Assembly: GCA_031422195.1 (NCBI GenBank) | Contig: JANOPZ010000103.1 | Coordinates: 1-29,712, forward strand | Direction: 5' to 3' | Length of the DNA: 29,712 nucleotides | DNA from: JALOTE01 sp031422195 | GTDB taxonomy: Bacteria; Pseudomonadota; Alphaproteobacteria; Rhizobiales; Rhizobiaceae | In this document: piece by piece, positions 16,565-24,886 of the stretch | How positions within the stretch are numbered: the stretch's first letter is position 1 | How the letters are laid out: each line of letters begins with the position of its first letter | Position numbers and translations under genes: made by a program | The notes under the pieces: generated by a model | What the model was told of the DNA's origin: nothing | The model's input: only the letters and a program-made list of their open reading frames with translations | Databases searched by the model: none

Positions 16565-17467
16565 ATGACAGAACGCAACCGCGGCATTCTCAACATGATA
16601 ACTGCCATGTTGATTTCGGGCTCCATCGGCTGGTTCGTTTTGGCCTCTGGTCGTCCGGTGCTGGAGGTGGTGTTCTGGCGTTGCGCAATCGGAGCGCTGG
16701 CGCTGGGGCTTTTATGCCTGGCACTTGGGTTGTTCCGGCAACGATTGTCACGGGCACAGATCGGGCTTGCCATATTAGGCGGCGTTGCCATCGTGCTCAA
16801 CTGGTTGCTGCTTTTTGGCTCATATGCCCATGCATCCATCGCGGTGGCGACGGCGGTTTACAATGTGCAGCCATTCATATTGCTCGGCCTTGGCGCGGTG
16901 CTGTTTGGCGAACGCATCACGGCAGTAAAGATTTTCTGGCTGACGCTCGCCTTTGCCGGCGTCCTCGCTATTGTGCTGACAAAACCATCTGCGGCTTACT
17001 TAGACGGCGGCAACTACCCGCTGGGAATTGCAATGGCTCTGTTGGCGGCATGTGGTTGGGCCGTCGCGGCCATCACCACAAAACGCCTTAAGGGCGTGCC
17101 GCCTCAACTGATCGCGCTGGTACATGTGGCAACGGGAACTTTTATGCTTGCTCCCCTTGTCAATTGGTCAAGCCTGCCGCAGGGGGCAACCCAATGGACG
17201 ATGCTTGCCACACTCGGCATCGTTCATACCGGAATTATGTACGCGCTGATGTATGCGGCAGTGCAGCGTTTGCCAACAGATCTTCAGGGTGCACTCTCAT
17301 TCATTTATCCCGTTGTAGCGATCTTGATTGATGTCGTGGTACTCGGCACACATTTGCAGCCAATTCAAATTGCGGGCGTCGGTGCCATTATCGTCGCGGC
17401 GGCTGGAGCCACGCTTGGATTGGGAAACCGGGGCTTTCGTGCGGTTCGTTATCGCGGTACTCAGTAG
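16565..17467 (+). CDS. EamA/DMT-family transporter
   Basis: The 300-residue inner-membrane protein has about ten hydrophobic segments arranged as two EamA repeats. The first includes LISGSIGWFVLASGRPVLEV and VATAVYNVQPFILLGLGAVLFGERIT, the second YALMYAAVQRLPTDLQGALSFIYPVVAILIDVVVLG. Proteins of this family export amino acids or small metabolites. ATG 16565 follows AAAGGAG (16552-16558) at 6 bases. The longer frame from 16439 would start inside the lrp gene. Divergence from the Lrp/AsnC gene suggests control by it. The substrate cannot be read from the sequence. Confidence 0.9.
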   Translation: MTERNRGILNMITAMLISGSIGWFVLASGRPVLEVVFWRCAIGALALGLLCLALGLFRQRLSRAQIGLAILGGVAIVLNWLLLFGSYAHASIAVATAVYNVQPFILLGLGAVLFGERITAVKIFWLTLAFAGVLAIVLTKPSAAYLDGGNYPLGIAMALLAACGWAVAAITTKRLKGVPPQLIALVHVATGTFMLAPLVNWSSLPQGATQWTMLATLGIVHTGIMYALMYAAVQRLPTDLQGALSFIYPVVAILIDVVVLGTHLQPIQIAGVGAIIVAAAGATLGLGNRGFRAVRYRGTQ

Positions 17468-17571
17468 GTGCAGCGTGCGGGTTCAGCGCTTAGGTTGCGA
17501 CGGGGCAGATTAACGACTTTAGCGGCATCATAACTGCGCAGTTTTATCGAAGACCCGTTAGTTCGAGTTAT

Positions 17572-17744
17572 ATTGCCAACTTTCAAAAGCTACTAACGTT
17601 GACATCACCGCGTTTGAAACAGCAGTGAAAACGCACCCAATAGCAAGTTCAGAATTTCCGCTTTCGGGCATAGTTTGAGCCTGCTTTATCGTCTGATCCT
17701 AAACGCGACGCTCAACGACCAGCATGGGGGCCGGAAGCAGACGG
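17572..17744. repeat. Dispersed intergenic repeat, copy C
   Basis: The 70-base core 17675-17744 is identical to 13300-13369 except for one base. The upstream part shares ATTGCCAA, GTTTGAAA, ACGCACCCA and CCGCTTTCGGGCAT with the other copies. The single core change (A instead of G) breaks one pair of the hairpin that copy B can form. Confidence 0.85.
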
Positions 17745-17855
17745 AAGGGTATTGCAAGTGTAAATGCTGCCGTCCATTTGCGCTTTTCAGGGTCTGAAAA
17801 GGATGCAAAAAACAAATGGCTATTGGGCAATTAAGCGGCTTGCCCTGTCTAAAAT

Positions 17856-17869
17856 ACTGATATATTGGT
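17856..17869. promoter_or_regulatory. GntR-type operator 1 (upstream of uxuA)
   Basis: ACTGATATATTGGT differs at two positions from the perfect palindrome at 20248-20261. It lies 50 bases before the uxuA start. The following bases (AATTGCA at 17875, ACAATT at 17892) also resemble those after operator 2. Confidence 0.6.
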
Positions 17870-17919
17870 AAAACAATTGCAGGATAACCTGACAATTTTT
17901 ACCTTAAAAGGGGTCGTTG

Positions 17920-19140
17920 ATGCACCAAACTTGGCGCTGGTTTGGGCCAAAAGATTTGGCCTCGGTCGACGACATGATGCAAGCGGGCGTCGAGGGCGTT
18001 GTCTCGGCTTTGCATCATGTGCCAACTGGATCGATCTGGCCGTCGGAAGAAATTGCCGCAAGACAGGCTATGATCGGCCGAATGAAGGACGGAGCGCCGT
18101 CAACACTGCGGTGGGACGTGGTCGAAAGTCTGCCAGTATCTGAGGACATCAGAAAGCAGAAGGGCTCCTGGCGCGACCATATTGCCATCTGGAAAACCAG
18201 CATGACCAACATCTCCTAGGCGGTGATCGTGGTGATCTGCTATAATTTTATGCCGGTGCTGGACTGGACCCGCACCGATCTGGCGTGGCGACTACCGAAT
18301 GGCGGCACCTGTATGCGGTTTGATATCGTCGATTTTGCCGCATTTGACATCCACATTCTGAAACGCCCCGGCGCTGCTGCCGAATTTCCTGCTCATATCA
18401 TTGAGGCGGCGGAACGCCGGTTTACTGAAATGAGCGATGATGCCCGCAAAGCCTTGGCAGGTAATGTGGTATTTGGTTTGCCGGGGGCAGCAGAATCGAT
18501 GACGCTGGCCGATGTGCGCGCACATCTTGCGGAATATGGCGCAATCTCGGCAGATACTTTGCGCGGACATCTCATTGATTTTCTGGCCGAAGTCACGCCG
18601 CTGGCGCAGGAATTGGGGATGCGGCTTTGCTGTCATCCGGATGATCCGCCATTTCCGCTGCTCGGCCTGCCGAGGATCATGTCAACCGAAGCAGATTACC
18701 GGGCAGTGTTGGATGCCGTGGACCTTTCAGCAAATGGCGTGACACTTTGCACCGGCTCGTTGGGCGCACGGGCTGACAATGATTTGCCCGCCATGATGCA
18801 GCGCCTTGGGCCCCGCGTGCACTTCTTGCATTTGCGCAATGTCCGCCGCGAAGGCAGTGAACTGCGCGACAGTTTTTATGAAGCCGAGCACCTTGGCGGC
18901 AATACCGATATGGTTGCTGTCATTGCGGCTATTCTGGCAGAAGAACGCCGCCGCCGGACCGAGGGTCGCACGGATTGGAATATCCCGTTTCGTCCCGATC
19001 ACGGGCAGGACATTCTGGATGATCTCGGCCGCAAAGGCCAGCCGGGCTACCCGACCATCGGGCGGCTGAAAGGGCTGGCAGAGTTGCGCGGCATCATGAC
19101 GGCGTTGGATCACCCGCTGGTGACGGGAGCTAACCGCTAG
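17920..19140 (+). pseudogene. uxuA: Mannonate dehydratase interrupted by an in-frame amber codon
   Basis: UxuA dehydrates D-mannonate to 2-keto-3-deoxygluconate. The frame starts at ATG 17920, after AAGGGG, as MHQTWRWFGPKDLASVDDM. It runs with full similarity to the end except that codon 100 (18217-18219) is TAG. After it the protein resumes in the same frame: CYNFMPVLDWTRTDL, CCHPDDPPFPLLGLPRI, LCTGSLGARADND and PFRPDHGQDILDDL. These include the metal and active-site blocks, which all look intact. From memory of E. coli UxuA, the stop falls where that protein has Gln, so one C-to-T change (CAG to TAG) explains it. Total length (406 codons) is normal. A GTG at 18223 could restart translation, but the N-terminal part of the barrel would be missing. 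A sequencing error is the main alternative. Confidence 0.85.
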
Positions 19141-19327
19141 TGCGACATTGAGCTGAAAAGCATCCGCTCTAAGATTGGTGATCTCGCAAACATCGTAGTC
19201 AAGCCAAGCCGGATTGACGCGTTAAAAATATCGCGCGCTAACCATGGCGCGCAGCGCCCTGCACCAGGTCAATGTAATCAGGCTCGATCATGCAGTTGCC
19301 CATGAACGCAACCTTAAAACGTGTCAT
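19141..19327 (-). pseudogene. Possible remnant of a gene downstream of gntR
   Basis: Four bases after the gntR stop, an ATG (19327) opens a 29-codon frame reading MTRFKVAFMGNCMIEPDYID and continuing to a TAG at 19238. In a shifted frame the same strand then reads VNPAWLDYDVCEITNLRADA up to the uxuA end. Both pieces look like real protein rather than noise. I infer a gene shortened and frameshifted where it meets uxuA. I do not recognise the family. A 6-bp hairpin, GCGCGC-taaccatg-GCGCGC (19233-19252), lies at the break. Confidence 0.3.
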
Positions 19328-19331
19328 TGGA

Positions 19332-20123
19332 TCAACGATCGTTCAAATAGCCGTCAAGCAATTCACTCGCATCGGTAGCAAAATAATCGCGCCGCTCAGC
19401 GATCAGACGGCGGATCACAGTAAACACCCGGTCAATATGGATTTTCATGGCAGCCGCTGCCAGCTCTGGCGCCCGTTGTTTCAGACCGTCAACAACAGCG
19501 ATGTGTTCGTTCAGCACCAAATCAAGATGGGTCACAAGCGGATATGACATGCGGCGCACACGGTCTAGCTGCGCCTTCGCGTTATTGATGACCTTCCAAA
19601 TGTGGGCAGAAGCACCGAACTCGCAAATCATCGCATGAAAAGCCTCGTCCAAGCGGTAGAATTCGTCATAGTCGAGATCCGCCGCTAATCGTTTTTGTTG
19701 GTGAAGGTTGAAATCCAATGCGCGTTCAAACTGTGGGGTCATGCGGTTGGCGGCAAGGCGCACCACCTTCAGCTCTAACGCGTCACGCACAAGTTGGCCG
19801 TCAAACACGGATTGCAAGTCGATCTTAGACACATACGTCCCGGAGTTTGGAATCACTGAAACCAGATTCTCGGACTGCAACTGCAAGATCGCTTCGCGCA
19901 ACGGTGTGCGAGAGATGCCCAACTGGTCACAAATCAGCTTTTCGTTGACATTGCTGCCGGGTGCAAGGTGCAGGTTAACAATCGCACGGCGCATGATCGT
20001 GTAGACTTGGGATGTCTTTGGCAGCGCCGGATCAATCAGATAAATCAGATGATCTGGCAGTCCCAATATACTGGTGTCGGTTGAGCCATTCGCATCGGGG
20101 TCGTTTTTTCTGGGTCGCGCCAT
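19332..20123 (-). CDS. FCD-domain GntR-family regulator of the sugar-acid cluster
   Basis: The 263-residue protein has an N-terminal GntR winged helix (about 36-95, with EKLICDQLGISRTPLREAI) and a helical FCD ligand domain. The FCD domain has the expected metal-binding pattern: RLDEAFHAMI, NEHIAVV and MKIHIDRVF. Relatives such as UxuR, ExuR and LgoR repress uronate or sugar-acid genes until an acid-sugar intermediate binds. I chose ATG 20123 (MARPRKNDPD) because AAAGGCGG lies about 8 bases upstream and the helix-turn-helix then has normal position. The frame back to 20252 would run into the operator. It is divergent from the catabolic operon and convergent with uxuA. Confidence 0.88.
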   Translation of the reverse strand: MARPRKNDPDANGSTDTSILGLPDHLIYLIDPALPKTSQVYTIMRRAIVNLHLAPGSNVNEKLICDQLGISRTPLREAILQLQSENLVSVIPNSGTYVSKIDLQSVFDGQLVRDALELKVVRLAANRMTPQFERALDFNLHQQKRLAADLDYDEFYRLDEAFHAMICEFGASAHIWKVINNAKAQLDRVRRMSYPLVTHLDLVLNEHIAVVDGLKQRAPELAAAAMKIHIDRVFTVIRRLIAERRDYFATDASELLDGYLNDR

Positions 20124-20247
20124 TTTATCCGCCTTTACATCAGACCAGCAAATAGCTGCGGCCCACCGGGTTTGCAACTGCACGGACTCCATGGCGCCGT
20201 CGCTGTAAGCCTGCCGCAACACATATCCGAGTTGACAGGTTATAAAT

Positions 20248-20261
20248 ACCAATATATTGGT
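20248..20261. promoter_or_regulatory. GntR-type operator 2 (gntR / SDR divergent region)
   Basis: ACCAATATATTGGT is a perfect 14-bp palindrome. On the minus strand it sits between a TTGCAA and a TATTTA spaced 17 bases apart, a plausible gntR promoter. On the plus strand a TTGACA (20232-20237) lies just upstream. This is the best copy of the motif also found at 17856 and 24887. Confidence 0.7.
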
Positions 20262-20302
20262 TTAATTGCAAGATTAACACCAACAATTCTGACACATCCC
20301 GT

Positions 20303-20322
20303 TTGCTTGTTACGGCAAGCAA
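20303..20322. other. Hairpin in the leader of the SDR operon
   Basis: TTGCTTG (20303-20309) and CAAGCAA (20316-20322) form a perfect 7-bp stem with a TTACGG loop. The rest of 20262-20423 shows no other feature and only a weak ribosome site (CCGGA) before the ATG at 20424. Confidence 0.45.
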
Positions 20323-20423
20323 CCAGCACCGTACCTGTACAACGCCGGACCTCAGATAGGGTGACGTGCAGTATGGTCGAGGTGCGGTAAGGCAGCAAAA
20401 ATGAACGAAAGACGCAACCGGAT

Positions 20424-21158
20424 ATGACACTGAGCGGAAAAGTAGCCTTGGTCACCGGCGCGGCAGGTGCGATTGGCGCGGCCATCTCGAAGGCTTTGGC
20501 GGATCAAGGCGCCTTGGTCGTTTTGGTTGATGTGGCGGCAGAACCAACACAGACTTTGGCGGAGGCCGTTGGCGGGCACGCGGTGATTGTTGACTTGTCG
20601 GATGCTGTGGCGGTTTCCACAATGGCTTCAGATCTGCTGGCACGGTTCGGGCGTATCGACATTCTGGTCAATAATGCGGGCATTTTGAACTTTGAAAAGA
20701 TAGCGGCGACCTCTTTGCAGGAATGGCACCGGGTTCACGGCGTCAACGTCGATGCCGCATTTCTTCTTGCGCAAGCGTTCCTGCCAGAAATGCGCGCTGC
20801 GCGCTGGGGCAGAGTCATCAACATGTCGTCTTATGCCGCCAAATGCGGCGGGCTTACTGCGGGCGCGGCCTATTCAGTGTCAAAAACAGCGATGATCGGT
20901 TTGACCTATTCAATTGCCCGGGAAGTAGCAGGCGAGGGCGTAACGTCCAATGCAGTGGCACCCGCATATGTGATGTCGGCGATGATTTCCGAACAGCTCA
21001 GCGCCGCGCAGCGTCAGACACAGCTTGCGCTCATTCCGGTGGGGCGGTTTTGTGAGCCCGAAGAGGTGGCACATGCTGTTATGTTCCTCGCCTCGCCATT
21101 GGCCGGTTTCATTACCGGCGAAGTTATCGATGTAAACGGAGGGCTGCACTTTGACTAA
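20424..21158 (+). CDS. SDR dehydrogenase of the sugar-acid cluster
   Basis: The 244-residue classical SDR has TGAAGAIG (11-18), NNAG (83-86), Ser136, Tyr150 and Lys154 (YSVSK). Asp36 at the end of the second strand points to NAD+. In oxidative L-fucose pathways an SDR oxidises 2-keto-3-deoxy-L-fuconate, and a similar enzyme can act as the sugar 1-dehydrogenase. Either would fit beside the mutarotase, lactonase and dehydratase genes here. It is the first gene of an operon whose next gene overlaps it by 8 bases. The substrate is inferred only from context. Confidence 0.87.
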   Translation: MTLSGKVALVTGAAGAIGAAISKALADQGALVVLVDVAAEPTQTLAEAVGGHAVIVDLSDAVAVSTMASDLLARFGRIDILVNNAGILNFEKIAATSLQEWHRVHGVNVDAAFLLAQAFLPEMRAARWGRVINMSSYAAKCGGLTAGAAYSVSKTAMIGLTYSIAREVAGEGVTSNAVAPAYVMSAMISEQLSAAQRQTQLALIPVGRFCEPEEVAHAVMFLASPLAGFITGEVIDVNGGLHFD

Positions 21159-21483
21159 GCGGTTCGGGATGGTCATCGGGTTAAAGGCGGAGCGAGTTGC
21201 CGATTACAAGCGGCTGCATGCGGATGTCTGGCCCGGTGTGCTTGACGCGATGCGTCGCAACGGTTGGCGTAATTTTGACATCTACCTCAAAGAGCCGGAA
21301 AATCTGTTGTTCGGAACTTTTGAGTACGTCGGCGACGATTTTGCAGCATCCGGCCGCGCCATTGCCGCAGAGGCAGAAACGCAAGCTTGGCTTAAAGAAA
21401 CCGATCCCTGTCAGGACCCTTTTGCGACGCGCCAGCCTGGCGAGTGGTGGGCCTACATGGAAAACATCTTTCACTTGGATTAA
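21151..21483 (+). CDS. L-rhamnose mutarotase family protein (RhaM/YiiL-like)
   Basis: The 110-residue protein matches the RhaM family. It has the first strand KRFGMVIGLK, then YKRLHADVWPGVLDAMRRNG with the catalytic-type histidine, then FDIYLKEPENLLFGTFEYV and the C-terminal EWWAYMENIF. RhaM interconverts sugar anomers, and relatives serve L-rhamnose or L-fucose. Translation probably starts at TTG 21151, since GGAGG (21138-21142) is 8 bases upstream and the first strand needs these residues. The next ATG (21169) would cut it. The start lies inside the end of the SDR gene. In oxidative deoxysugar clusters such a mutarotase supplies the anomer used by the 1-dehydrogenase. Confidence 0.85.
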   Translation: MTKRFGMVIGLKAERVADYKRLHADVWPGVLDAMRRNGWRNFDIYLKEPENLLFGTFEYVGDDFAASGRAIAAEAETQAWLKETDPCQDPFATRQPGEWWAYMENIFHLD

Positions 21484-21486
21484 GTC

Positions 21487-22389
21487 ATGACATCTGCCTC
21501 AAAACTGCCTGCCACCAAACTTCCGGCCACAAAACTGCCTGCAATCGACGCGCATCACCATTTCTGGGACCCCGACAAGGGCGAATATCCGTGGATGACT
21601 GGCCCGGTACTGCCGATCCGCCGGGTTTTCACCCCGGATGATATGCGCCCGCTGCTCGCTCCGGCCGGGGTACAGAAAACCATTTTGGTGCAGACATGGC
21701 CCAGCTATGCGGAATCACAAGCGTTTCTGGCGCTGGCAGAGGCGACCGATTTCATCGCGGGTGTGGTAGCTTGGGTCGATCTTGAGGCACTTGACGTGGC
21801 CGAAAAACTGGACGCTTTGCTAGCCGGTCCCGGCGGCAAATGGTTGGTTGGTATCCGCCACCAAGTGCATGATGAAGCCGACCCGCGCTGGCTATGCCGT
21901 CCGGATGTGTGGCGCGGTTTGCGGGCCGTTCAGGCGCGGGGATTGGTTTACGATCTCTTGATACGCCCACGCGAGATGGCTGCGGCGTTGGAAACCGTTC
22001 GGGCCTTGCCCGACTTGCGTTTTGTCATCGACCACATTGCAAAACCGGAGATTGCCAGACTAGGCTTTTTGCGGTGGTCAAAGCTGATGGAGCCGTTCGG
22101 CCATGAGGCGAATGTCTGGTGCAAGCTGTCCGGTATGGTGACCGAGGCTGATTGGGCAAATTGGACACCGGAACAAATTGCACCCTACATCGCTGAAGTA
22201 TTGCGCATTTTTGGCCCACGCCGCTGCATGATGGGCACAGATTGGCCGGTGAGTTTGCTGGCATCTGACTGCGGGAGAACCATTGATCTGGTGCGTGATG
22301 CTATTGCTGAGTTTGATTATGACGATCAGCGCGCGGTTTTATGGGGGGCCGCGGCAGAGGCTTACCGCCTGAATGAGGGGCGGTTGTGA
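21487..22389 (+). CDS. Amidohydrolase-2 family lactonase (L-fuconolactonase-like)
   Basis: The 300-residue TIM-barrel hydrolase has DAHHHFWDPDKGEYPWM, GIRHQVHDE, LRFVIDHIAKPEI, NVWCKLSGMV and RCMMGTDWPVSLLA. These are the landmarks of the group that includes L-fucono-1,5-lactonase and L-rhamnonolactonase. It would open the aldonolactone made by the sugar dehydrogenase. The gene starts three bases after the mutarotase stop and overlaps the next gene as GTGA. The N-terminus is unusual: residues 6-19 are a threefold KLPAT-type repeat encoded by 15-nt units before the barrel begins at IDAHHHF. The exact sugar is inferred from context only. Confidence 0.85.
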   Translation: MTSASKLPATKLPATKLPAIDAHHHFWDPDKGEYPWMTGPVLPIRRVFTPDDMRPLLAPAGVQKTILVQTWPSYAESQAFLALAEATDFIAGVVAWVDLEALDVAEKLDALLAGPGGKWLVGIRHQVHDEADPRWLCRPDVWRGLRAVQARGLVYDLLIRPREMAAALETVRALPDLRFVIDHIAKPEIARLGFLRWSKLMEPFGHEANVWCKLSGMVTEADWANWTPEQIAPYIAEVLRIFGPRRCMMGTDWPVSLLASDCGRTIDLVRDAIAEFDYDDQRAVLWGAAAEAYRLNEGRL

Positions 22390-23852
22390 TCCGCCTTAAT
22401 GACGCCAACCTCAGACACCTTCCGGCTGATATCGCGCGGCCCCTGTATAACCGCTCTGGCGTGCAGACGGGGATCGTGCATCTGGGTCTGGGGGCTTTTC
22501 ACCGCGCACATCAGGCTGCGTTTACCGACGACTGTCTCAACGCTGGCGAAACGGGTTGGGGCATTGCTGCTGCATCGTTGCGAAACCCTGACACACGCGA
22601 TGCAATGCTACCGCAAGATGGTCTTTACACACTGGCGCTGCGTGAGAATGCTGATCAGGCCCTGCGCGTGGTTGGCGCAATTCACCAGACATTTGTGGCC
22701 CCCGAAGATCCCGCGGCATTGCTTGCCATTATGGCGGACCCAGCCGTTAAAATCGTTTCGTTGACGGTGACCGAAAAAGGCTACACCGCCAACATAGCGG
22801 ATGGCGGTCTGCAGCTGGACAATCCGGGGGTGCAGCATGATCTGGCGCACCCACATAGTCCACAAACAGTACTGGGCTTTGTCGCGCAATCACTCGCGAT
22901 GCGGCGGGCGGCCGGGGTTAAGCCGTTCACGCTGTTATCATGCGATAATCTTCCGGCTAACGGCCATTTTCTGCACGCCGTTCTTAGCCAGTTTGCAACC
23001 TCCCGCGACGCTGACTTTGGCCGCTATATTATGGATGAAGTCGCTTGCCCCTCCTGCACGGTAGACCGGATTGTACCGGCCACAACCGATGCCGACCGTG
23101 ACATGGTTTCAGCCCGTCTGGGCATGCGGGACGCCTGCCCGGTGATGGCCGAGCCGTTCTTTCAATGGGTGATCGAGGATCGCTTTCCTTCTGGCCGCCC
23201 TCAATGGGAACGCGCAGGCGTTGTGTTTGCCAATGATATAGCACCCTATGAGGCGATGAAGCTGCGCCTGTTGAATGGCGCGCATACGACCATCGCTGCG
23301 ATGGGGCGCGTTTCTGGCCATGCCACGGTGGCCGATGCCTTCGGCAATCCAATTATCCGGGCTTTCATCGCCGCCTATTGGGCCGAGGTCGCGCCAACGA
23401 TTGCGCCGGGCACAGACGTTGCCGGATATACTGCACGCCTGATGACGCGTTTTGACAATACGGCGCTACACCACAAAACCGCGCAGATCGCGACGGACGC
23501 CAGCCTTAAGGTGCCACAGCGGATTGTCGCCCCGTTGCGCGACCTTATTGCAATGGGCCGTCCAACACCGATGCTGTGCTTTGCCTTGGCCGCATGGATT
23601 AGGTCCTGTCAGGGCGCAGACGAAGCCGGGCGGGCATTGCCAATGTCGGACCCGCAATTGCAGGGCTGGCCGGATCTGCCAGCCGCCGGGGCGCCGATAG
23701 CAGATACCGTGCAGGCTTATCTCGGCCTTTCGTCGGTATTTGGATTGGACTTGAGCGATTATCTTGCCCCGGCACTGGGAACTGCTTTGGCCGAAATCCG
23801 TGATTTTGGCGTCTTGGCCGCAGCACAAATGCGTATGGCGGCAAAGCCTTGA
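22386..23852 (+). CDS. uxuB: Mannitol dehydrogenase family protein, fructuronate reductase-like
   Basis: The 488-residue protein is a long-chain polyol dehydrogenase. It has GIVHLGLGAFHRAHQA near the start (dinucleotide fold), KIVSLTVTEKGY, LLSCDNLPANG, CTVDRIVPAT and the active-site segment MKLRLLNGAHT with its lysine. The family covers fructuronate reductase UxuB, tagaturonate reductase, mannitol dehydrogenase and arabinitol dehydrogenase. UxuB is favoured because uxuA and an FCD regulator are nearby. Start GTG 22386 overlaps the lactonase stop (GTGA). It would reduce D-fructuronate to D-mannonate, the UxuA substrate, or oxidise a polyol or aldonate in the same step. Confidence 0.82.
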   Translation: MIRLNDANLRHLPADIARPLYNRSGVQTGIVHLGLGAFHRAHQAAFTDDCLNAGETGWGIAAASLRNPDTRDAMLPQDGLYTLALRENADQALRVVGAIHQTFVAPEDPAALLAIMADPAVKIVSLTVTEKGYTANIADGGLQLDNPGVQHDLAHPHSPQTVLGFVAQSLAMRRAAGVKPFTLLSCDNLPANGHFLHAVLSQFATSRDADFGRYIMDEVACPSCTVDRIVPATTDADRDMVSARLGMRDACPVMAEPFFQWVIEDRFPSGRPQWERAGVVFANDIAPYEAMKLRLLNGAHTTIAAMGRVSGHATVADAFGNPIIRAFIAAYWAEVAPTIAPGTDVAGYTARLMTRFDNTALHHKTAQIATDASLKVPQRIVAPLRDLIAMGRPTPMLCFALAAWIRSCQGADEAGRALPMSDPQLQGWPDLPAAGAPIADTVQAYLGLSSVFGLDLSDYLAPALGTALAEIRDFGVLAAAQMRMAAKP

Positions 23853-23862
23853 AGGAAAAAAC

Positions 23863-24834
23863 ATGATGCGAACACTTGGAACGACTGGCCTGCAAGTAAC
23901 GGAACTTGGCTTTGGCGGCGCTGCGATTGGCGGGCTTTATGCGCCGGTTGGGCGAGAGGCTGCAATGATAGCGATGCAGGCCGCTTGGGACGAAGGCATG
24001 CGCTATTTTGATACCGCGCCGTTCTATGGCTTTGGCCTTTCAGAGCGCAGGATCGGTGATTTTCTGCGCGACAAGTCCGGCTATGTGCTGTCTACCAAGG
24101 TGGGCAAGCTGCTGCGCGCTGTGCCACAAAATCAGGTTCCTGACCATGGTTTTGTCGATCCGCTGCCGTTTACTGTGGATTTTGATTATTCCTACGATGC
24201 AATCATGCGGTCTTATGAAGACAGCTTGGCGCGGCTTGGTCTCAACAAGATCGACATCCTTTTTGTGCATGATCTGGAAAAGCGCAGTCTGGGTGCGGCC
24301 TACGATGCCCATTTTGCAAGCTTCATGGATAGCGGACTTAAAGCGCTCGACACGCTCAAATCCGCAGGTGCAATTGCCGGCTTTGGATTAGGCATGAACG
24401 AGGTGCCCGCGATTGTTGCGGTGATGGACCGTGTTAAGTTGGATTGTCTGCTGCTTGCAGGTCGCTACACCTTGCTGGACCGAACTGGTGCGGCCGAGAT
24501 TATGCCGAAATGCCTTGCTGCTGGCACTGCGGTCGTGATCGGCGGGGTGTTCAATTCTGGTATATTGGCAACCGGGGCGGTACCGGGGGCACATCACGAC
24601 TATGGGCCTGCAAGTGCCGACATCATTGCCCGTGTAAACGCAATGGAGAAAGAGGCAAAGCGGCAGGGTTCAACTCTGCCAGAGGCGGCCATGCGTTTTG
24701 TGCTGGAACATCCGGCGGTGGCTTCGGTGCTGATCGGGTCGGCCAAAGCCAGCAGTCTTGCCCGTAATGCGGCTCTTTTGCGCGATGCCAAAATATTGGA
24801 TTGGACTGCGTTCAACGCCTTGGCGGTGACCTGA
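23863..24834 (+). CDS. Aldo/keto reductase, L-fucose (D-threo-aldose) 1-dehydrogenase-like
   Basis: The 323-residue AKR has the catalytic tetrad: Asp and Tyr in FDTAPFYGFGLSERRIG, Lys in STKVGKLL and His in ILFVHDLEKRS. The pattern LGTTGLQVTELGFGGAAIGG is typical of the subgroup holding L-fucose/D-threo-aldose 1-dehydrogenase, L-galactose dehydrogenase and pyridoxal 4-dehydrogenase. It would oxidise an aldopyranose to its lactone, feeding the lactonase two genes upstream. I chose ATG 23863 because GAAGGA (23851-23856) lies 6 bases before it. The frame extends back into uxuB but has no site there. It is the last gene of the operon before a new promoter region. Confidence 0.87.
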   Translation: MMRTLGTTGLQVTELGFGGAAIGGLYAPVGREAAMIAMQAAWDEGMRYFDTAPFYGFGLSERRIGDFLRDKSGYVLSTKVGKLLRAVPQNQVPDHGFVDPLPFTVDFDYSYDAIMRSYEDSLARLGLNKIDILFVHDLEKRSLGAAYDAHFASFMDSGLKALDTLKSAGAIAGFGLGMNEVPAIVAVMDRVKLDCLLLAGRYTLLDRTGAAEIMPKCLAAGTAVVIGGVFNSGILATGAVPGAHHDYGPASADIIARVNAMEKEAKRQGSTLPEAAMRFVLEHPAVASVLIGSAKASSLARNAALLRDAKILDWTAFNALAVT

Positions 24835-24886
24835 TTTCTGGTTGCGACACTGATTTATTACCCAAAGAAAACAGTTGCTTTAGATA

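Larger units (their letters stand above)
17468..17919. other. Intergenic region between EamA gene and uxuA
   Basis: These 452 bases contain a 12-bp palindrome AACTGCGCAGTT followed by TT (17532-17543), repeat copy C (17572-17744), the GntR-type operator (17856-17869) and the uxuA ribosome site AAGGGG (17908-17913). I see no gene in it. Confidence 0.6.

Noticed and set aside
17532..17543. AACTGCGCAGTT as a terminator for the EamA gene
   Set aside because: As RNA it gives only a 4-bp stem and two following Ts; too weak to call.
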